Shown here piece by piece: positions 25,501 through 34,780 of a stretch of 41,406 bases of DNA. Origin of the DNA: CAYWLQ01 sp964458775 (GTDB lineage: Bacteria; Myxococcota_A; Polyangia; JAAYKL01); the NCBI GenBank assembly GCA_964458775.1, contig CAYWLQ010000027.1, positions 1 to 41,406 on the forward strand. The letters run 5' to 3'. A program made the position numbers and the translations under genes. The notes under the pieces were generated by a model that was not told the DNA's origin, did no database searches, and was given only the letters and a program-made list of their open reading frames with translations. Positions within the stretch are counted from its first letter, which is position 1; each line of letters opens with the position of its first letter.

Positions 25501-28088
25501 TTGTCAGGCGTCGCCACTTTGAAATTGTTCCCTTTGCTGACGTAGGTATATTCCTTGTCGTACCAGAAGCTATGCAGCACCGTGTCGTGCGGGTAGTACG
25601 TATTGTCGATATCCTCCATGGAGTTAATCCGTTTCCCGTTCATGCGAAGCAGGCCGCCGTGGAGCAAATCTCTCATTACATTGTCCATTCGGCCGGATTT
25701 TCCGCGGTGTTTGCCGAGGGCGCTGTCAATTTTTCCGGCGCTGTGAATCAGAACATCACCCTCGAAGAAGAAGCAGGAGACCCGCCAATTGCGTTTTTGC
25801 GCCGCCTCCAAGGCGGTCTTGACCGAAGGGGCTCTCTCGTCGAGAACGATTCCGCCCGGCCCCTCCACCACCAGTCGGTCTTGGTTGAAAACAATGAGAT
25901 AGGGAAGGTCATAATAGACTTTCGGATGATCATCCTCCTTGGAAATTGTCGCGAGCAGTCTTTCGCGCCGCACCTCGCCGAATTCATCCAACAGTCCGGC
26001 GCGGAGCTGACCGCCGTAAAGCGCCGCCGGGTCGAGACGTTGCATCAGCGCGAGAGTATTCGGCAACAGGGGCGCGACGGCCGGTGTCATGAGCTGAGAC
26101 AGCGATCCGAGGAGATGCTCGAGCCCGCCTACGGTTCCCTCGGTTGCGAAGCGCCGGAGCTGATATCCCGGGCTGCGCAGCAAGGCATCGTTTCGCTGCT
26201 GAATATACCAATCTCGCTCGGGGTCGCCGGACAGCGGCATCGGATCGGCGCGCCCGTCCAGATAGGCAATTGCTTTTCGCATGCCCTCACGTCGGCCGGC
26301 CTCTGTCAGCAAGGTCTCGAAATATTTATTATCCGAGAACCTCGACAGAGACATCTCCAGTTGAAGTCCGTAGATTGGATGCTCTGACACTGCCGAAAGC
26401 TGCGCTGAGGGACGATCTTCGTGGGGAAACCATAGGAACGTCGGGTCGGAATAGAAGAATTCGATGTTCGGGCGAGGCTCGAATTCGAGGCCGTGCGATA
26501 CCAGCACCTCGAGCACCTCGGGAGTAAAAAATTGGACGCGCGTTTCGGAAAGAACATCGATTCGAGCTTCGGCCCAGGACTTTTCAGAAAGGTCGACCCA
26601 GGATATTTTCGAATCGACCGGTTTTAGATTCTCGGCCCTTACCAACGGTGCCAGGGTGTGGAGCAGTGCGCAAAGGGTTTTCATGTGATGCCCTTGGTCG
26701 GCATCGTCGATGCGACTGTCTTCGGCTGTTCCAGCCGCAAGCTCGAGACACGGCAGCGCGAGCGTGCGGTCCACTCGAGAAAAGCGCTCGGCGATGCGGG
26801 CCTCGAGCAGCATTTCGAGCCATCCGGTATAAGCATGGCCCGGAAGGTAGGTCGCTACCCACCGCACAAGATCATCGTCGGTTCGGAGCGCCTCGGTTAA
26901 GTCGGGAAATACGGCGTTCCAAAACGCGAAGCCGGCTTCACGAAATCCCTTGCCGTCGTCCTTGTTGATACAGTCGACCAGGAAGAGGCCCGTGCAGGTC
27001 TTTCCGTAGGCAGAGAGTGCCTTGAGCAGCGCCGGCTTCGGCTCCTCGCCCGCGGCCGCCACCGTATCCACGGCCATGGTCGTTGCGATCGCCGCGCGGT
27101 TAGGGAGTGTCGATTGGACACATACCTTCAGGGTCGTTATGAGCTCCTTCATCCAGAGCGCCCCTTGCGAGGCGAACACCGCATCGCGCAGCATTCTTTT
27201 CGTGATATCTTTTTCCTCGGTGCCTAGGGCGCGCTCGACAATGCGGGCAAAACCGTGACAATCCCCGGCCGCGCTCTTGCTCTTGTTTGACGCGGTCAGA
27301 ATCGCCGCCGCCGCCACATCCCACGCCGCGGCAATTTCCGCCGTATCTCCCCGCTGCTTGGCCAGGGCTTTCAGCTCCTTGACGACTTTGGAGGGCGCCT
27401 TGGCGGCGTTCGCCACTATCTCCGTCAGTTTCTTCGAAATCTCCGGGGAAAGAAGCTTCTTCTTCGCGTTCAGTTCTTCCAACACCGCTTCCAGGGACGG
27501 CTTTGTTTCCGCAACAACCGAGCCTTCGGAAACTTTTTTAGAGGCCTTTGCGGTCGTCTTTGCGGTTGTTTTCGCGGTTGTCTTCGCGGTCGGCTTCGCG
27601 GTCGGCTTTTCGGTTGTCTTCGCGGTTGTCACCGCCGATTTCGCTGCTTTCGGCACACGCACCGTTGCATTCGGCCCTGTGTACAGAGCCATCAGAGCAA
27701 TATCTTCCTCGGTCAACCGTCGCGGCGTCTGCAGCGACATGCCGAGCGCTCCCTTCTTGGCGCTGATGCCTGTTCCGGTCGTGAACTTCAGCTTCGGTAT
27801 CAACGCGGTAATGTCCGCGACCGGCACACGATTGGGCGCTGATATCCACTTGTCCTTCTCGGCAGTCGGGTTTTCAAGCACTGCGACAAGCCAGAGCTGC
27901 TCGTTTGGAGGACGAACAGTAACGAGATAGAGTGCTCCGCCCTCCGCTAAAATATCAAACGCCGGCTTGCGACTTAAATATCTATCTAGCGGAACAGTGG
28001 TTCCAGGAGAAATATCTTTGAATTTTTTTTCCAGGTCGGCAAACGCAGCCTGTGAAATAATAGCAAGCATTGCGGGTTTTTCGGTCAT
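22575..28088 (-). CDS. Giant unknown protein (1837 aa), GC-rich, probably acquired
   Basis: I do not recognise a named family. Residues about 1-140 form a compact domain rich in beta strands, with ALYLVTVRPPNEQLWLVAV and LGMSLQTPRRLTEED. Residues about 145-190 are a Lys-Thr-Ala-Lys repeat linker like histone H1 tails. The next 700 residues look alpha-helical, then a Trp/Tyr-rich beta region (about 850-1080), a further helical part, and a C-terminal piece that could be a winged helix (MRYNGWKKATYEKAAAELVEKRL). There is no signal peptide or membrane helix, so it is probably cytoplasmic. By eye its GC content is near 60%, against about 40% in flanking genes, and codons end in G or C. This points to transfer from a high-GC relative. 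Confidence 0.88.
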   Translation of the reverse strand: MTEKPAMLAIISQAAFADLEKKFKDISPGTTVPLDRYLSRKPAFDILAEGGALYLVTVRPPNEQLWLVAVLENPTAEKDKWISAPNRVPVADITALIPKLKFTTGTGISAKKGALGMSLQTPRRLTEEDIALMALYTGPNATVRVPKAAKSAVTTAKTTEKPTAKPTAKTTAKTTAKTTAKASKKVSEGSVVAETKPSLEAVLEELNAKKKLLSPEISKKLTEIVANAAKAPSKVVKELKALAKQRGDTAEIAAAWDVAAAAILTASNKSKSAAGDCHGFARIVERALGTEEKDITKRMLRDAVFASQGALWMKELITTLKVCVQSTLPNRAAIATTMAVDTVAAAGEEPKPALLKALSAYGKTCTGLFLVDCINKDDGKGFREAGFAFWNAVFPDLTEALRTDDDLVRWVATYLPGHAYTGWLEMLLEARIAERFSRVDRTLALPCLELAAGTAEDSRIDDADQGHHMKTLCALLHTLAPLVRAENLKPVDSKISWVDLSEKSWAEARIDVLSETRVQFFTPEVLEVLVSHGLEFEPRPNIEFFYSDPTFLWFPHEDRPSAQLSAVSEHPIYGLQLEMSLSRFSDNKYFETLLTEAGRREGMRKAIAYLDGRADPMPLSGDPERDWYIQQRNDALLRSPGYQLRRFATEGTVGGLEHLLGSLSQLMTPAVAPLLPNTLALMQRLDPAALYGGQLRAGLLDEFGEVRRERLLATISKEDDHPKVYYDLPYLIVFNQDRLVVEGPGGIVLDERAPSVKTALEAAQKRNWRVSCFFFEGDVLIHSAGKIDSALGKHRGKSGRMDNVMRDLLHGGLLRMNGKRINSMEDIDNTYYPHDTVLHSFWYDKEYTYVSKGNNFKVATPDNLTLHTHRIGTGERLKKPQLPAFFEPYCTEENRLYLEDSKYEWVQPEADFAPMPAKEGLLAFVCYYSETEKCFYGETAGSLKARSTSEFNSIIRFPHRDRNYRCFRYHFDAENGMVLIPKNEVGSYRYWATKPDPFGYFYQWNSRLVPRDLNGSKALSEATLAQARIVYDAARVVLQEGKDAPSTGGEEYRLNEMMVTVNAEEKYVDVHATWPTVTEAVRKAFPEISNDKLVAGAARMAVTAVEVGLRLDQIRRRVADIAPVQSTEVAVDPTNYMADSAVYPLDPLLEAAFYVPGKSTAQLEHHVREVSAFLFPETEDEETADLKTFLAMELPNCHAQWERCLVYGGEFLYQLLAPATPDKMREALVRFCAFYKETALAAHTRKLGIVGLTFAHPPMQGIDANHKDFLVKQGGRRLLLRCLAYSGPWTFACLHAEGNNFQLPPGAEKIFETPFNMPLTTENIDTAFALLKNKGPFSFSKEAALALSEATGMLYGTAAMVLSGCAYHKVDAAQRKQLDASADDINYGKNELGWDAEDPAFLQRELHEVISKSLPEDLTELYTSPKTFAETLAAAWREKYGVRTPLDVQLIRKLEDDLRDPHPNFITQATALVEADTSPQLNCDAVWAHRPWRGGYDGAELYFRSVPKGWPLPVTAQGDDLAKWPDTSACFSYEALYLHMKLIAWANLELEVGHPLREKAALAASLIETRLASQGMLLPVGTGSIKDAETFWNFVKELKGPPYRAPEGDSAEGIVAGGLVMVWPTEEKERNGVFLSLATGQLTDRETRQTLLKRIEAPDGGIQIPGADINAYPYWHNWRLWQSDDFQSLIAELKQTGLTTGAFVANPAVSAADTLKTVQQKQKLSTEAAMLYLQVSVLGEPSAKRVMRYNGWKKATYEKAAAELVEKRLVVEKKYKTASHTLFLPGEVVYFDRYPAPVETAKLALLGLVEKERPPFGVPLNLQSMREAYSRVSGKTK

Positions 28089-28255
28089 TGATATTCTTTC
28101 CTTTTTTAAACTTGATACTAAACCTAATCGCTTTGGATTCGATATTTATATTACAGCCGTTAATTCATTTTCTCAGCTACTCTAACAAATGCCTTTTGCA
28201 TAAAGAACAACAGCTAAAAAAATTTGCCTTTTGATAAATCGTTTTAAACTATCGG

Positions 28256-31200
28256 CTAGTGCTTTTCACTTACAGCCTTTAACTCACCGCTTTTGCTCAA
28301 CGCTTCTGTTGTTTCGATCAGTTTATCCCAAAACGGTGCGTTCGGTGCATATAGATGTTGTCCTCTAAGTTGCCGCGTTTTGCTTATTGCAACTGTATCG
28401 CCGCTCATTGCGGCAAATATTGAAAGGGGCAACAAAGAAGCTGTGCCGTTATCGCCGTCGGCTTGTAAGATTGTTTTTACTTGCTTTGTCAATCGGCCTG
28501 ATTCTTTTAGGTCTTTGTTCAAAAAGGCAATAAGCGCTAAAGCGGCTGTTTCTTCTGTCCACCATCTACCGGTTGCGGCATACATCGTTCTTTTTGCGTA
28601 ATATGATGCATCATCCAGTTTGAGTTGCATTAATTTTGCTCGCATAATCAAATTCGTTGCGCTCTTTTGGTCAGGCTGTATTGTCAAAATTTCTTCAGCT
28701 TTTTTTACTGAACCGTTTAAATCTTCGTTTAGGGCTTTTAGTATAGAGTCAGCCAACATTGGAACAACTCCTCCGTCAGGCTGTTCTACAAGCTTTTTCA
28801 GTGTCATCTGATCTAACCGACTGTCACGTACGCTGTGCAAAGGTGCTGTAAGATCGTTGTCAATTATAGAAATATCTTTCTCTGTGTTTAAAATTCTCAA
28901 GAAGTCGGTTTCGTTACCTTCCAATGCGCCGAAAGCCGCCAGTCGGGCTTCTATTGTTCTGCGATCATAACTGTTCTTTGTGTTTCGCAATTGAGCTTCA
29001 AGTCTTCGTTTATAATCATGTCGAAATGCAGGTTTTTGACGTGCAGCTGTTTTCGAGAAAATCACAATCATTTTGTCATCTATCGGAATCTGTTCACAAC
29101 AAGCTTGAAACAGCTTTTCTTCTCCTATTGCTGCCGAAAAACAATACTTGGCTCTAAGATGATGAATCTGAGGTATTTCTATTTTATTCAAATATTCCAT
29201 TGCACTGCTTGGACTGTCATAAATACACAGCAGTACCCTATCATATAGATGCTGCCACATTGAACCTATTGAGTCTTGTGATGAAGAAAGAGACTCTATA
29301 ATAGACTTTGCTTCATCGTATTCTTCCAGCTCAATCAATCTTTTAGTTAAGTAAATACCAATCCAATTGTCTTTGTGCGGATGTGCTTTTAGTATTTCCA
29401 CTGATTCTTTTAAATCGGTCACCGCAACAAAGCTGCTATATGCACGTTTCAACTGGGCATCTGTAGGCCATATCTTTAGGGCTGATTCAAATTTTGATCT
29501 TATGTCTTCTTGGTTTTCAAACGGCACCTTTGCAAGACGCAGCGGCAGCTCATATTTGGGATAGTCCTCATTCGGATTTAAACTTTGAAGCCAATCGATA
29601 GCTTTTTGAGTTAAATTAAGGCGATCCAAAGAATTGAGATACTCCCAATATACATTTCTGCACGGACGCATGTTGACAATGCGATCCGTCAACTCAGCCG
29701 CCGGAGTATATCTTCCGTTTCTTGTTTCCAGAGTAATTAGGCGATGCATTACAAACGGAACTCGGTTATCAGGTGCATTTTCCGCTGCGTTTATCAATAG
29801 AGTTTCGGCTTTTTCATATTCACTTTCTTCTGCTGATATCTCCGCCGCGTAGACAGCAGATTCCGGAATGTTCGGCCATTTTTCAAAAGATTTAACAAAA
29901 ATTTCGAGAGCCTCATTTTTTCTCTCAGGAATAACTTCAGAAGACTCTCTTAGTGCCTCAGCCAAATCGATTTGATCCCACGGATTGTTCGGAGCAAGTT
30001 CTGCCGTTTTGCGGGCAAGAACAATTGCTTCTTCTGTTAAACCTTGTTTTTCGACAATTTTAAAAGCAATGCGAAAGCAATACGGGTTTTGCGGTTCCAT
30101 TTCACAGGCACACTTCGAAAAAAACAAAGCTTTATCTATATCACCCTTATTAAGCATATGCGTTGCGAGATTCTTGGTTGCGGGAATATGACTCGTATCT
30201 ATTTTGAGAGCCTCCAAAAACATTTTCTCTGCACGATCATCACGTTTTAAGTCCATCCAGCATGCAGCTTGCCTTTCGGGATGATTGGCATCACCGCGAT
30301 CGCGAACTTTTGCTTCTTCGAATTGAATAACAGCTTCGTAGAATCGGCTACAAGAAATCAAATACTGAGCATGTATTTCGTGCGGAAACTCCCAGCCGAT
30401 ATATCTGCACCTTGCTTCGCATAATTCTTTTAGAAAAGCGTCTTCGGTTTCTTTTGTGCGTTCTCGTTCGAATTTATTTAGCAAAACATAAAGACGCCTT
30501 TTGTAGGCTGCCGGGAAATCATCTTCCAGACTCAGTGCGCGAGTACATATCTCTAAAATTTTGTCATTATCATATCGTATTTCGGGATTGCCGGCCTCAT
30601 CGAAACTACAAAGATGCTCCATATTTAAAACTTTGCCTTTGTCGAGAGCTTCTGCAATGTCCCTGTTGTCTTTGGGAAAGGCGGCAAGAGCAGCATTTCG
30701 AAAGAGACCGCCGATGGATTTCTCCGTATCCCATCGTCTAAAGCTTGTGCTGTGAGTCATCGGATCTTGCAACATTACAAATTTAAGACATTCATCATAT
30801 CCCACTATTACTGCGACATGACTTGTCATTGAGTATTCTTCTTCTATTATGATAGGAACATTGGCATCAAGACAGGCTGTTAGTTGTTCCGGAGAAGCCT
30901 CAAAACGACGTGTTTCAAAGCCCTGTTCTTTTAAATAATTAGTCATCGAATAAATCGGCGTACCGAAATCTCCCTTTACGTGAGGAGCGATGGACTCTTG
31001 TGTTGCCGAATACTTAAAATGGCGCATTACCAGTTCCATGCACGCCGGTCCGCAGTAGTTGTATCGCTGTTTAACAGTGGGGAAAGCTTGTAATCTAATC
31101 CTTCTCCCTTTCCCTTCACTTTTTTCATAAGCGTCCAGTACATGCCTGGCAAAAAGTCCCGGATTGTCATTATTGTCTTCGCGCCATACAGAACGCCATG

Positions 31201-31927
31201 TTTCTAAAGCTTCATCAATTTTTCCCGATGCATACAAGGCCGCACCGAGATCGTTTCTGTCATAACGTCTCCACTCACCTTCCGGTGTGTTTTCGAGTAT
31301 GCGCATAAGAATAGAAACTTCTTTTTCGGTATCCCATTTTGAACGAGCAATAGACAATCGAAGCCTATCTGCGGTAACTATGAATTGAGCATCTTCACAC
31401 AGGTTCAGCTTTTCCTCCGCACCGTTAAAATCGCCCAAAACAAATGCCAAATAAGCCGCCCCGTATGCACCGTGACTTCCGCTTTTTAGTTTGTCAGAAT
31501 TTATAAAAGGCTCTTCTGCCTCTTCTCTTTTGTCAAACCCCAATAGAATATGACCTTTGCGAGCGGGGTAAGCTGCATTTTTCGGGTCCAAAAATATAGC
31601 ATCATCAATGCTCTTTATCGCAAGCGGCTCAATTCTTTTTGCCTGATATCCTCTGGACAAAAATGCAAAAAACGCGGCTTTTTGTATTGGGTCTGAAGAT
31701 TTTGCGAGATGTTGTTCCGCCTCGATCATTAACATATCACAAGTCTCATCTCTAATATGAAGTCTGCATATCAGATCGAGCAGCGTAATTTTGTACTCTG
31801 CTTTGCTCTTTTCATCCAAGGTATCGAGCAGTTTTTTCGCTGCACGAGCAGCTTCTCTGTTTAGTAATTCTTCGACTTTTTTGATTATGCTGTGTTGTTC
31901 GTCTGAGAATGCAGTTTCTTTTCTCAT
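28256..31927 (-). CDS. TPR protein with an embedded C39-type cysteine peptidase domain
   Basis: The 1223-residue protein has N-terminal TPR-like repeats (about residues 1-270), a C39-family domain (about 280-420), and a long C-terminal TPR array (about 450-1210). The catalytic set is complete: C292 in QRYNYCGPACMEL, H370 in SHVAVIVGYDE, and D388 in LQDPMT. C39 domains usually cut bacteriocin leaders after a double glycine inside ABC exporters, but here there is no transporter or membrane segment. No signal peptide is seen, so it probably acts in the cytoplasm. Substrate recognition by the TPR arms is a reasonable guess. It is a lone gene between an accessory block and a divergent outer-membrane protein gene. 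Confidence 0.85.
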   Translation of the reverse strand: MRKETAFSDEQHSIIKKVEELLNREAARAAKKLLDTLDEKSKAEYKITLLDLICRLHIRDETCDMLMIEAEQHLAKSSDPIQKAAFFAFLSRGYQAKRIEPLAIKSIDDAIFLDPKNAAYPARKGHILLGFDKREEAEEPFINSDKLKSGSHGAYGAAYLAFVLGDFNGAEEKLNLCEDAQFIVTADRLRLSIARSKWDTEKEVSILMRILENTPEGEWRRYDRNDLGAALYASGKIDEALETWRSVWREDNNDNPGLFARHVLDAYEKSEGKGRRIRLQAFPTVKQRYNYCGPACMELVMRHFKYSATQESIAPHVKGDFGTPIYSMTNYLKEQGFETRRFEASPEQLTACLDANVPIIIEEEYSMTSHVAVIVGYDECLKFVMLQDPMTHSTSFRRWDTEKSIGGLFRNAALAAFPKDNRDIAEALDKGKVLNMEHLCSFDEAGNPEIRYDNDKILEICTRALSLEDDFPAAYKRRLYVLLNKFERERTKETEDAFLKELCEARCRYIGWEFPHEIHAQYLISCSRFYEAVIQFEEAKVRDRGDANHPERQAACWMDLKRDDRAEKMFLEALKIDTSHIPATKNLATHMLNKGDIDKALFFSKCACEMEPQNPYCFRIAFKIVEKQGLTEEAIVLARKTAELAPNNPWDQIDLAEALRESSEVIPERKNEALEIFVKSFEKWPNIPESAVYAAEISAEESEYEKAETLLINAAENAPDNRVPFVMHRLITLETRNGRYTPAAELTDRIVNMRPCRNVYWEYLNSLDRLNLTQKAIDWLQSLNPNEDYPKYELPLRLAKVPFENQEDIRSKFESALKIWPTDAQLKRAYSSFVAVTDLKESVEILKAHPHKDNWIGIYLTKRLIELEEYDEAKSIIESLSSSQDSIGSMWQHLYDRVLLCIYDSPSSAMEYLNKIEIPQIHHLRAKYCFSAAIGEEKLFQACCEQIPIDDKMIVIFSKTAARQKPAFRHDYKRRLEAQLRNTKNSYDRRTIEARLAAFGALEGNETDFLRILNTEKDISIIDNDLTAPLHSVRDSRLDQMTLKKLVEQPDGGVVPMLADSILKALNEDLNGSVKKAEEILTIQPDQKSATNLIMRAKLMQLKLDDASYYAKRTMYAATGRWWTEETAALALIAFLNKDLKESGRLTKQVKTILQADGDNGTASLLPLSIFAAMSGDTVAISKTRQLRGQHLYAPNAPFWDKLIETTEALSKSGELKAVSEKH

Positions 31928-32196
31928 ATGAGAATCCTTTCAAAAAATTCACATAAACTATCCGTGCAAAATTTGACTTTTAACTTGGGCTATTAAGGCC
32001 GTATTCAAACAATATTGAATAAATTACTTAAAAAAGCTAAACAACGCTATAAAAATATTAGTGAAATATTTTACGGATTATTTCTTAAAAATGAGCAAAA
32101 GCCGAATATTGGTCTTAAAACTCAACATGTTACAAAACAACAAGAGCAACTGTTCCAAAATAATGCAACATGATCGTCGAACAGTAGACTAAACGA
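31928..32196. other. Divergent AT-rich intergenic region
   Basis: These 269 bases separate the TPR-C39 gene and the outer-membrane protein gene and should hold both promoters. They are very AT-rich with several TATAAA/ATATT stretches. I see no clear operator or open frame. Confidence 0.4.
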
Positions 32197-33339
32197 GTGA
32201 AAAGTCGTATCAATCGGCAGATGCGGAAATCTTATTCCCATATTTGTATAAATACTTCAGACTGCCGCTTTAAAGCCGCACTTCGGCCGAATGTCATCCT
32301 TATGCTTTCTGCATTAATATCAATATTTGCATCATTGTTTATTCCCGATATTGGACGAACTGAACCGAAGTCTTTTCCCAAAGTTATTATGATAGAAGTA
32401 CCCAATATGACTCCAAATGATCCTGATTTGTTTCAGGCAATTCGCGCTCAGCTGTCCGCCTCACCGTTACAACTGGAGCGTCTATTCATCGAGAATCCGG
32501 AGTTTATTTTTGTAGATTCGCTTGAAAACTCTTCAAAACTGGCAGATGAACATCAGGCCACAGTGGTGTTTTGGATTTTGGATAACGGTATCAGCTGTAC
32601 ATTGTTCTTTTATCGCAAGACAGCAACAGATAGAAAAATATATATGCGAGCTTTAGATTTTATCGCCGGAATCGGTCCAAGTCGATTTGAAACCATCGGA
32701 AACGCTGCCGCCGGTATTATTGAAGCTTCTGTCATTGCATCTAAGAAACGGCCGACACCGACAACTGAACAGATCACAAACGAACCTTCGCAACAACCTT
32801 CCTCCGAATATCGATATAAAGTGGATATATTCGCTTTCTATAGAGGTTCATTATTTTCAAGCAGATTGGTAACACATGGAATACAGATGGGATTGGGGTT
32901 ATTCCCAATAGATCATCTTGCCGTTTCTTTGTCATATACCCATAATCTGCCGGCAGTTTTGGAAACCGACAAATATTCTCTTTCCATTAAACCTCGAAAT
33001 ATTGAAGCTTCTATTGCTGCACGATGGACTAACAATACTATCGACTTTCGTTTAGGCGTCGCATGGGCAATGGATCTTCGCTCATATTCAACCCAAACAG
33101 ACAACAATACAATTTCTCCCAGACCTGATGATTTAGATGTTATACAAACGATCGAACCGTTCATACTAGTAACATGGATATTTGCCAAGCGAGTCGGCAT
33201 TTCTTTTGGCGTCGGTGCTAATTTCGCTCTAAATGAAAGATCATACGAGATTTTGGTAAATGACGACCTTCAATATGAAGCAATGCAACCTTTCATTGCC
33301 AAGTTAAACTATAGAGCCGGATTAGTTGTGCGTTTCTGA
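32197..33339 (+). CDS. Probable outer-membrane beta-barrel protein with periplasmic N-domain
   Basis: The protein (380 residues from GTG at 32197) has a signal-like hydrophobic segment (VILMLSALISIFASLF, residues about 33-48). A mixed alpha/beta domain follows to about residue 180, then a Pro/Thr/Gln linker. The last 170 residues show alternating hydrophobic strands with aromatic girdles, and the chain ends in VRF, the terminal Phe typical of barrel proteins recognised by BamA. Starts at 32221 (ATG) or 32302 (ATG) are also possible; none has a good ribosome-binding site. It converges with the second sigma/anti-sigma operon. Function unknown; a cell-envelope sensor or channel linked to the sigma system is speculative. 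Confidence 0.7.
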   Translation: MKSRINRQMRKSYSHICINTSDCRFKAALRPNVILMLSALISIFASLFIPDIGRTEPKSFPKVIMIEVPNMTPNDPDLFQAIRAQLSASPLQLERLFIENPEFIFVDSLENSSKLADEHQATVVFWILDNGISCTLFFYRKTATDRKIYMRALDFIAGIGPSRFETIGNAAAGIIEASVIASKKRPTPTTEQITNEPSQQPSSEYRYKVDIFAFYRGSLFSSRLVTHGIQMGLGLFPIDHLAVSLSYTHNLPAVLETDKYSLSIKPRNIEASIAARWTNNTIDFRLGVAWAMDLRSYSTQTDNNTISPRPDDLDVIQTIEPFILVTWIFAKRVGISFGVGANFALNERSYEILVNDDLQYEAMQPFIAKLNYRAGLVVRF

Positions 33340-33406
33340 TGAGTTATAAATACATAGTAGTTTTTTAGAATATATCTAGCAGTTAATCCCAATTAGACCT
33401 TATCTT

Positions 33407-34780
33407 TCAAGAACCGTACTCTTTCATCATATTAAGGCGATTCCTAACCTTACCGACAGAAGAACTCTCAGGATATTTTTTCAAAAATGTCTGTAATGTT
33501 TCCATTTCTTTGGCTTTTTGACGTAACCGTCTATAGGCTTCCGCAATACCAAGCCAAGCTTCTTCCGCCAACGGACCGTTCGGCAAACGCTCTAGATATT
33601 TGTTGTAACGTGCCAGTGCTTCGTTTGGAAGCTTAAGGTGTCGAAGCTCAATTTTAGCTAAACTTATCAAGGCTGCCGCAGATTCTGGACGACGTGAGTA
33701 TGTATTCAACACCTCTTTATATTTCAAAGCTGCACAATCCCAATCTTGAACGAGTAAACAGGACTGAGCATCCTGAATGAGAGCGTTCATGGAATTTGAA
33801 CGACGAGAGGTATCAACCCTACCGTGTTTTTCATCCCTATGAACCGTCTCTGAAGATTCAGACTGAACATTTTCTTCTGAGTCAATCTCTTGTTCTATTT
33901 GAGATTCGGATACTTTCGTTGAGTTAGTTGTATTGTCGGCTATTCCGACGTTTGGGGAAATATCTCTATTTAATACACTATCAAGGATTGCTTGAACCGG
34001 TGTATTAGCAGTCGGTTCATCACATTCAAAAACATTTTGATGTTTCAAAGAAAGCCCGTTACCGGCGTTTACAGAAACGGAACCTTTCTTCGTCGACAAC
34101 ATCGGCTCTTCAATACTTCTATCCATTGTTACTTCTACAATGCCCCGATATACTTGAACCAGAGCATCATCATTCTTTACATGAACAGAAAACAGTGTTC
34201 CTTTTACGTTAACTAAACCGAGCTGTGTTTCAACAGTGACTGCTTTCTTGTCCTTACGTAAAGGATCCACAAAAACTGCAATGGCTCCCTCACGCAAAAC
34301 CATCCTAACCTCCCCGTTTTCAACTGTTGTTTCTAATTCGGCACCTTTGCAATAAATCGTCCACACTCCGTTAACAGGTGTAGCCGGATCGGAGGGATCA
34401 CATTGCGATGCAAGCTGTAAAGCCGGTTCGGTCTTTACTGCATTAAGTTTCCATACGAGAACCGATGATACAGCTACAATTAGACATGCAGCAACCGCTC
34501 CGAACCAAAGCTTTATCCTGCGCTCCGATTGCCTTTGCTGATGGAGCCTCTCTAACACAGCAGCAATATGAGCATCATGGTCGACATTTGAAGCTTCGGC
34601 AAATATGGGTAGACCGAATGCCAGTTTTTCAAGAACTTGACATTTTGGGCAGTTTTCCAAGTGCTCATCTAAAAACTTTTGTTCGTCAACAGTTAGCTCT
34701 TCCTCTGCAACTGTTTTTTCCATCAGAATTCCGGCATCAACGCAGGCTGACCGTATCTGTCCGTTAGAAAATCCCGTCAT
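33407..34780 (-). CDS. FecR-type anti-sigma factor with TPRs (second copy)
   Basis: The 457-residue protein repeats the architecture of 134-1456. It has a zinc-finger motif HLENCPKC (residues about 40-47), one membrane helix (LWFGAVAACLIVAVSSVLVW, about 87-106), and a FecR-like domain (about 145-230, with VETQLGLVNVKGTLFSV). A variable Glu/Ser-rich linker then leads to C-terminal TPRs (about 335-450). It overlaps the upstream sigma stop by four bases, so it is translationally coupled. The zinc-finger, FecR and TPR parts align with the first copy, while the linkers differ, as expected for old duplicates with separate partners. Confidence 0.86.
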   Translation of the reverse strand: MTGFSNGQIRSACVDAGILMEKTVAEEELTVDEQKFLDEHLENCPKCQVLEKLAFGLPIFAEASNVDHDAHIAAVLERLHQQRQSERRIKLWFGAVAACLIVAVSSVLVWKLNAVKTEPALQLASQCDPSDPATPVNGVWTIYCKGAELETTVENGEVRMVLREGAIAVFVDPLRKDKKAVTVETQLGLVNVKGTLFSVHVKNDDALVQVYRGIVEVTMDRSIEEPMLSTKKGSVSVNAGNGLSLKHQNVFECDEPTANTPVQAILDSVLNRDISPNVGIADNTTNSTKVSESQIEQEIDSEENVQSESSETVHRDEKHGRVDTSRRSNSMNALIQDAQSCLLVQDWDCAALKYKEVLNTYSRRPESAAALISLAKIELRHLKLPNEALARYNKYLERLPNGPLAEEAWLGIAEAYRRLRQKAKEMETLQTFLKKYPESSSVGKVRNRLNMMKEYGS

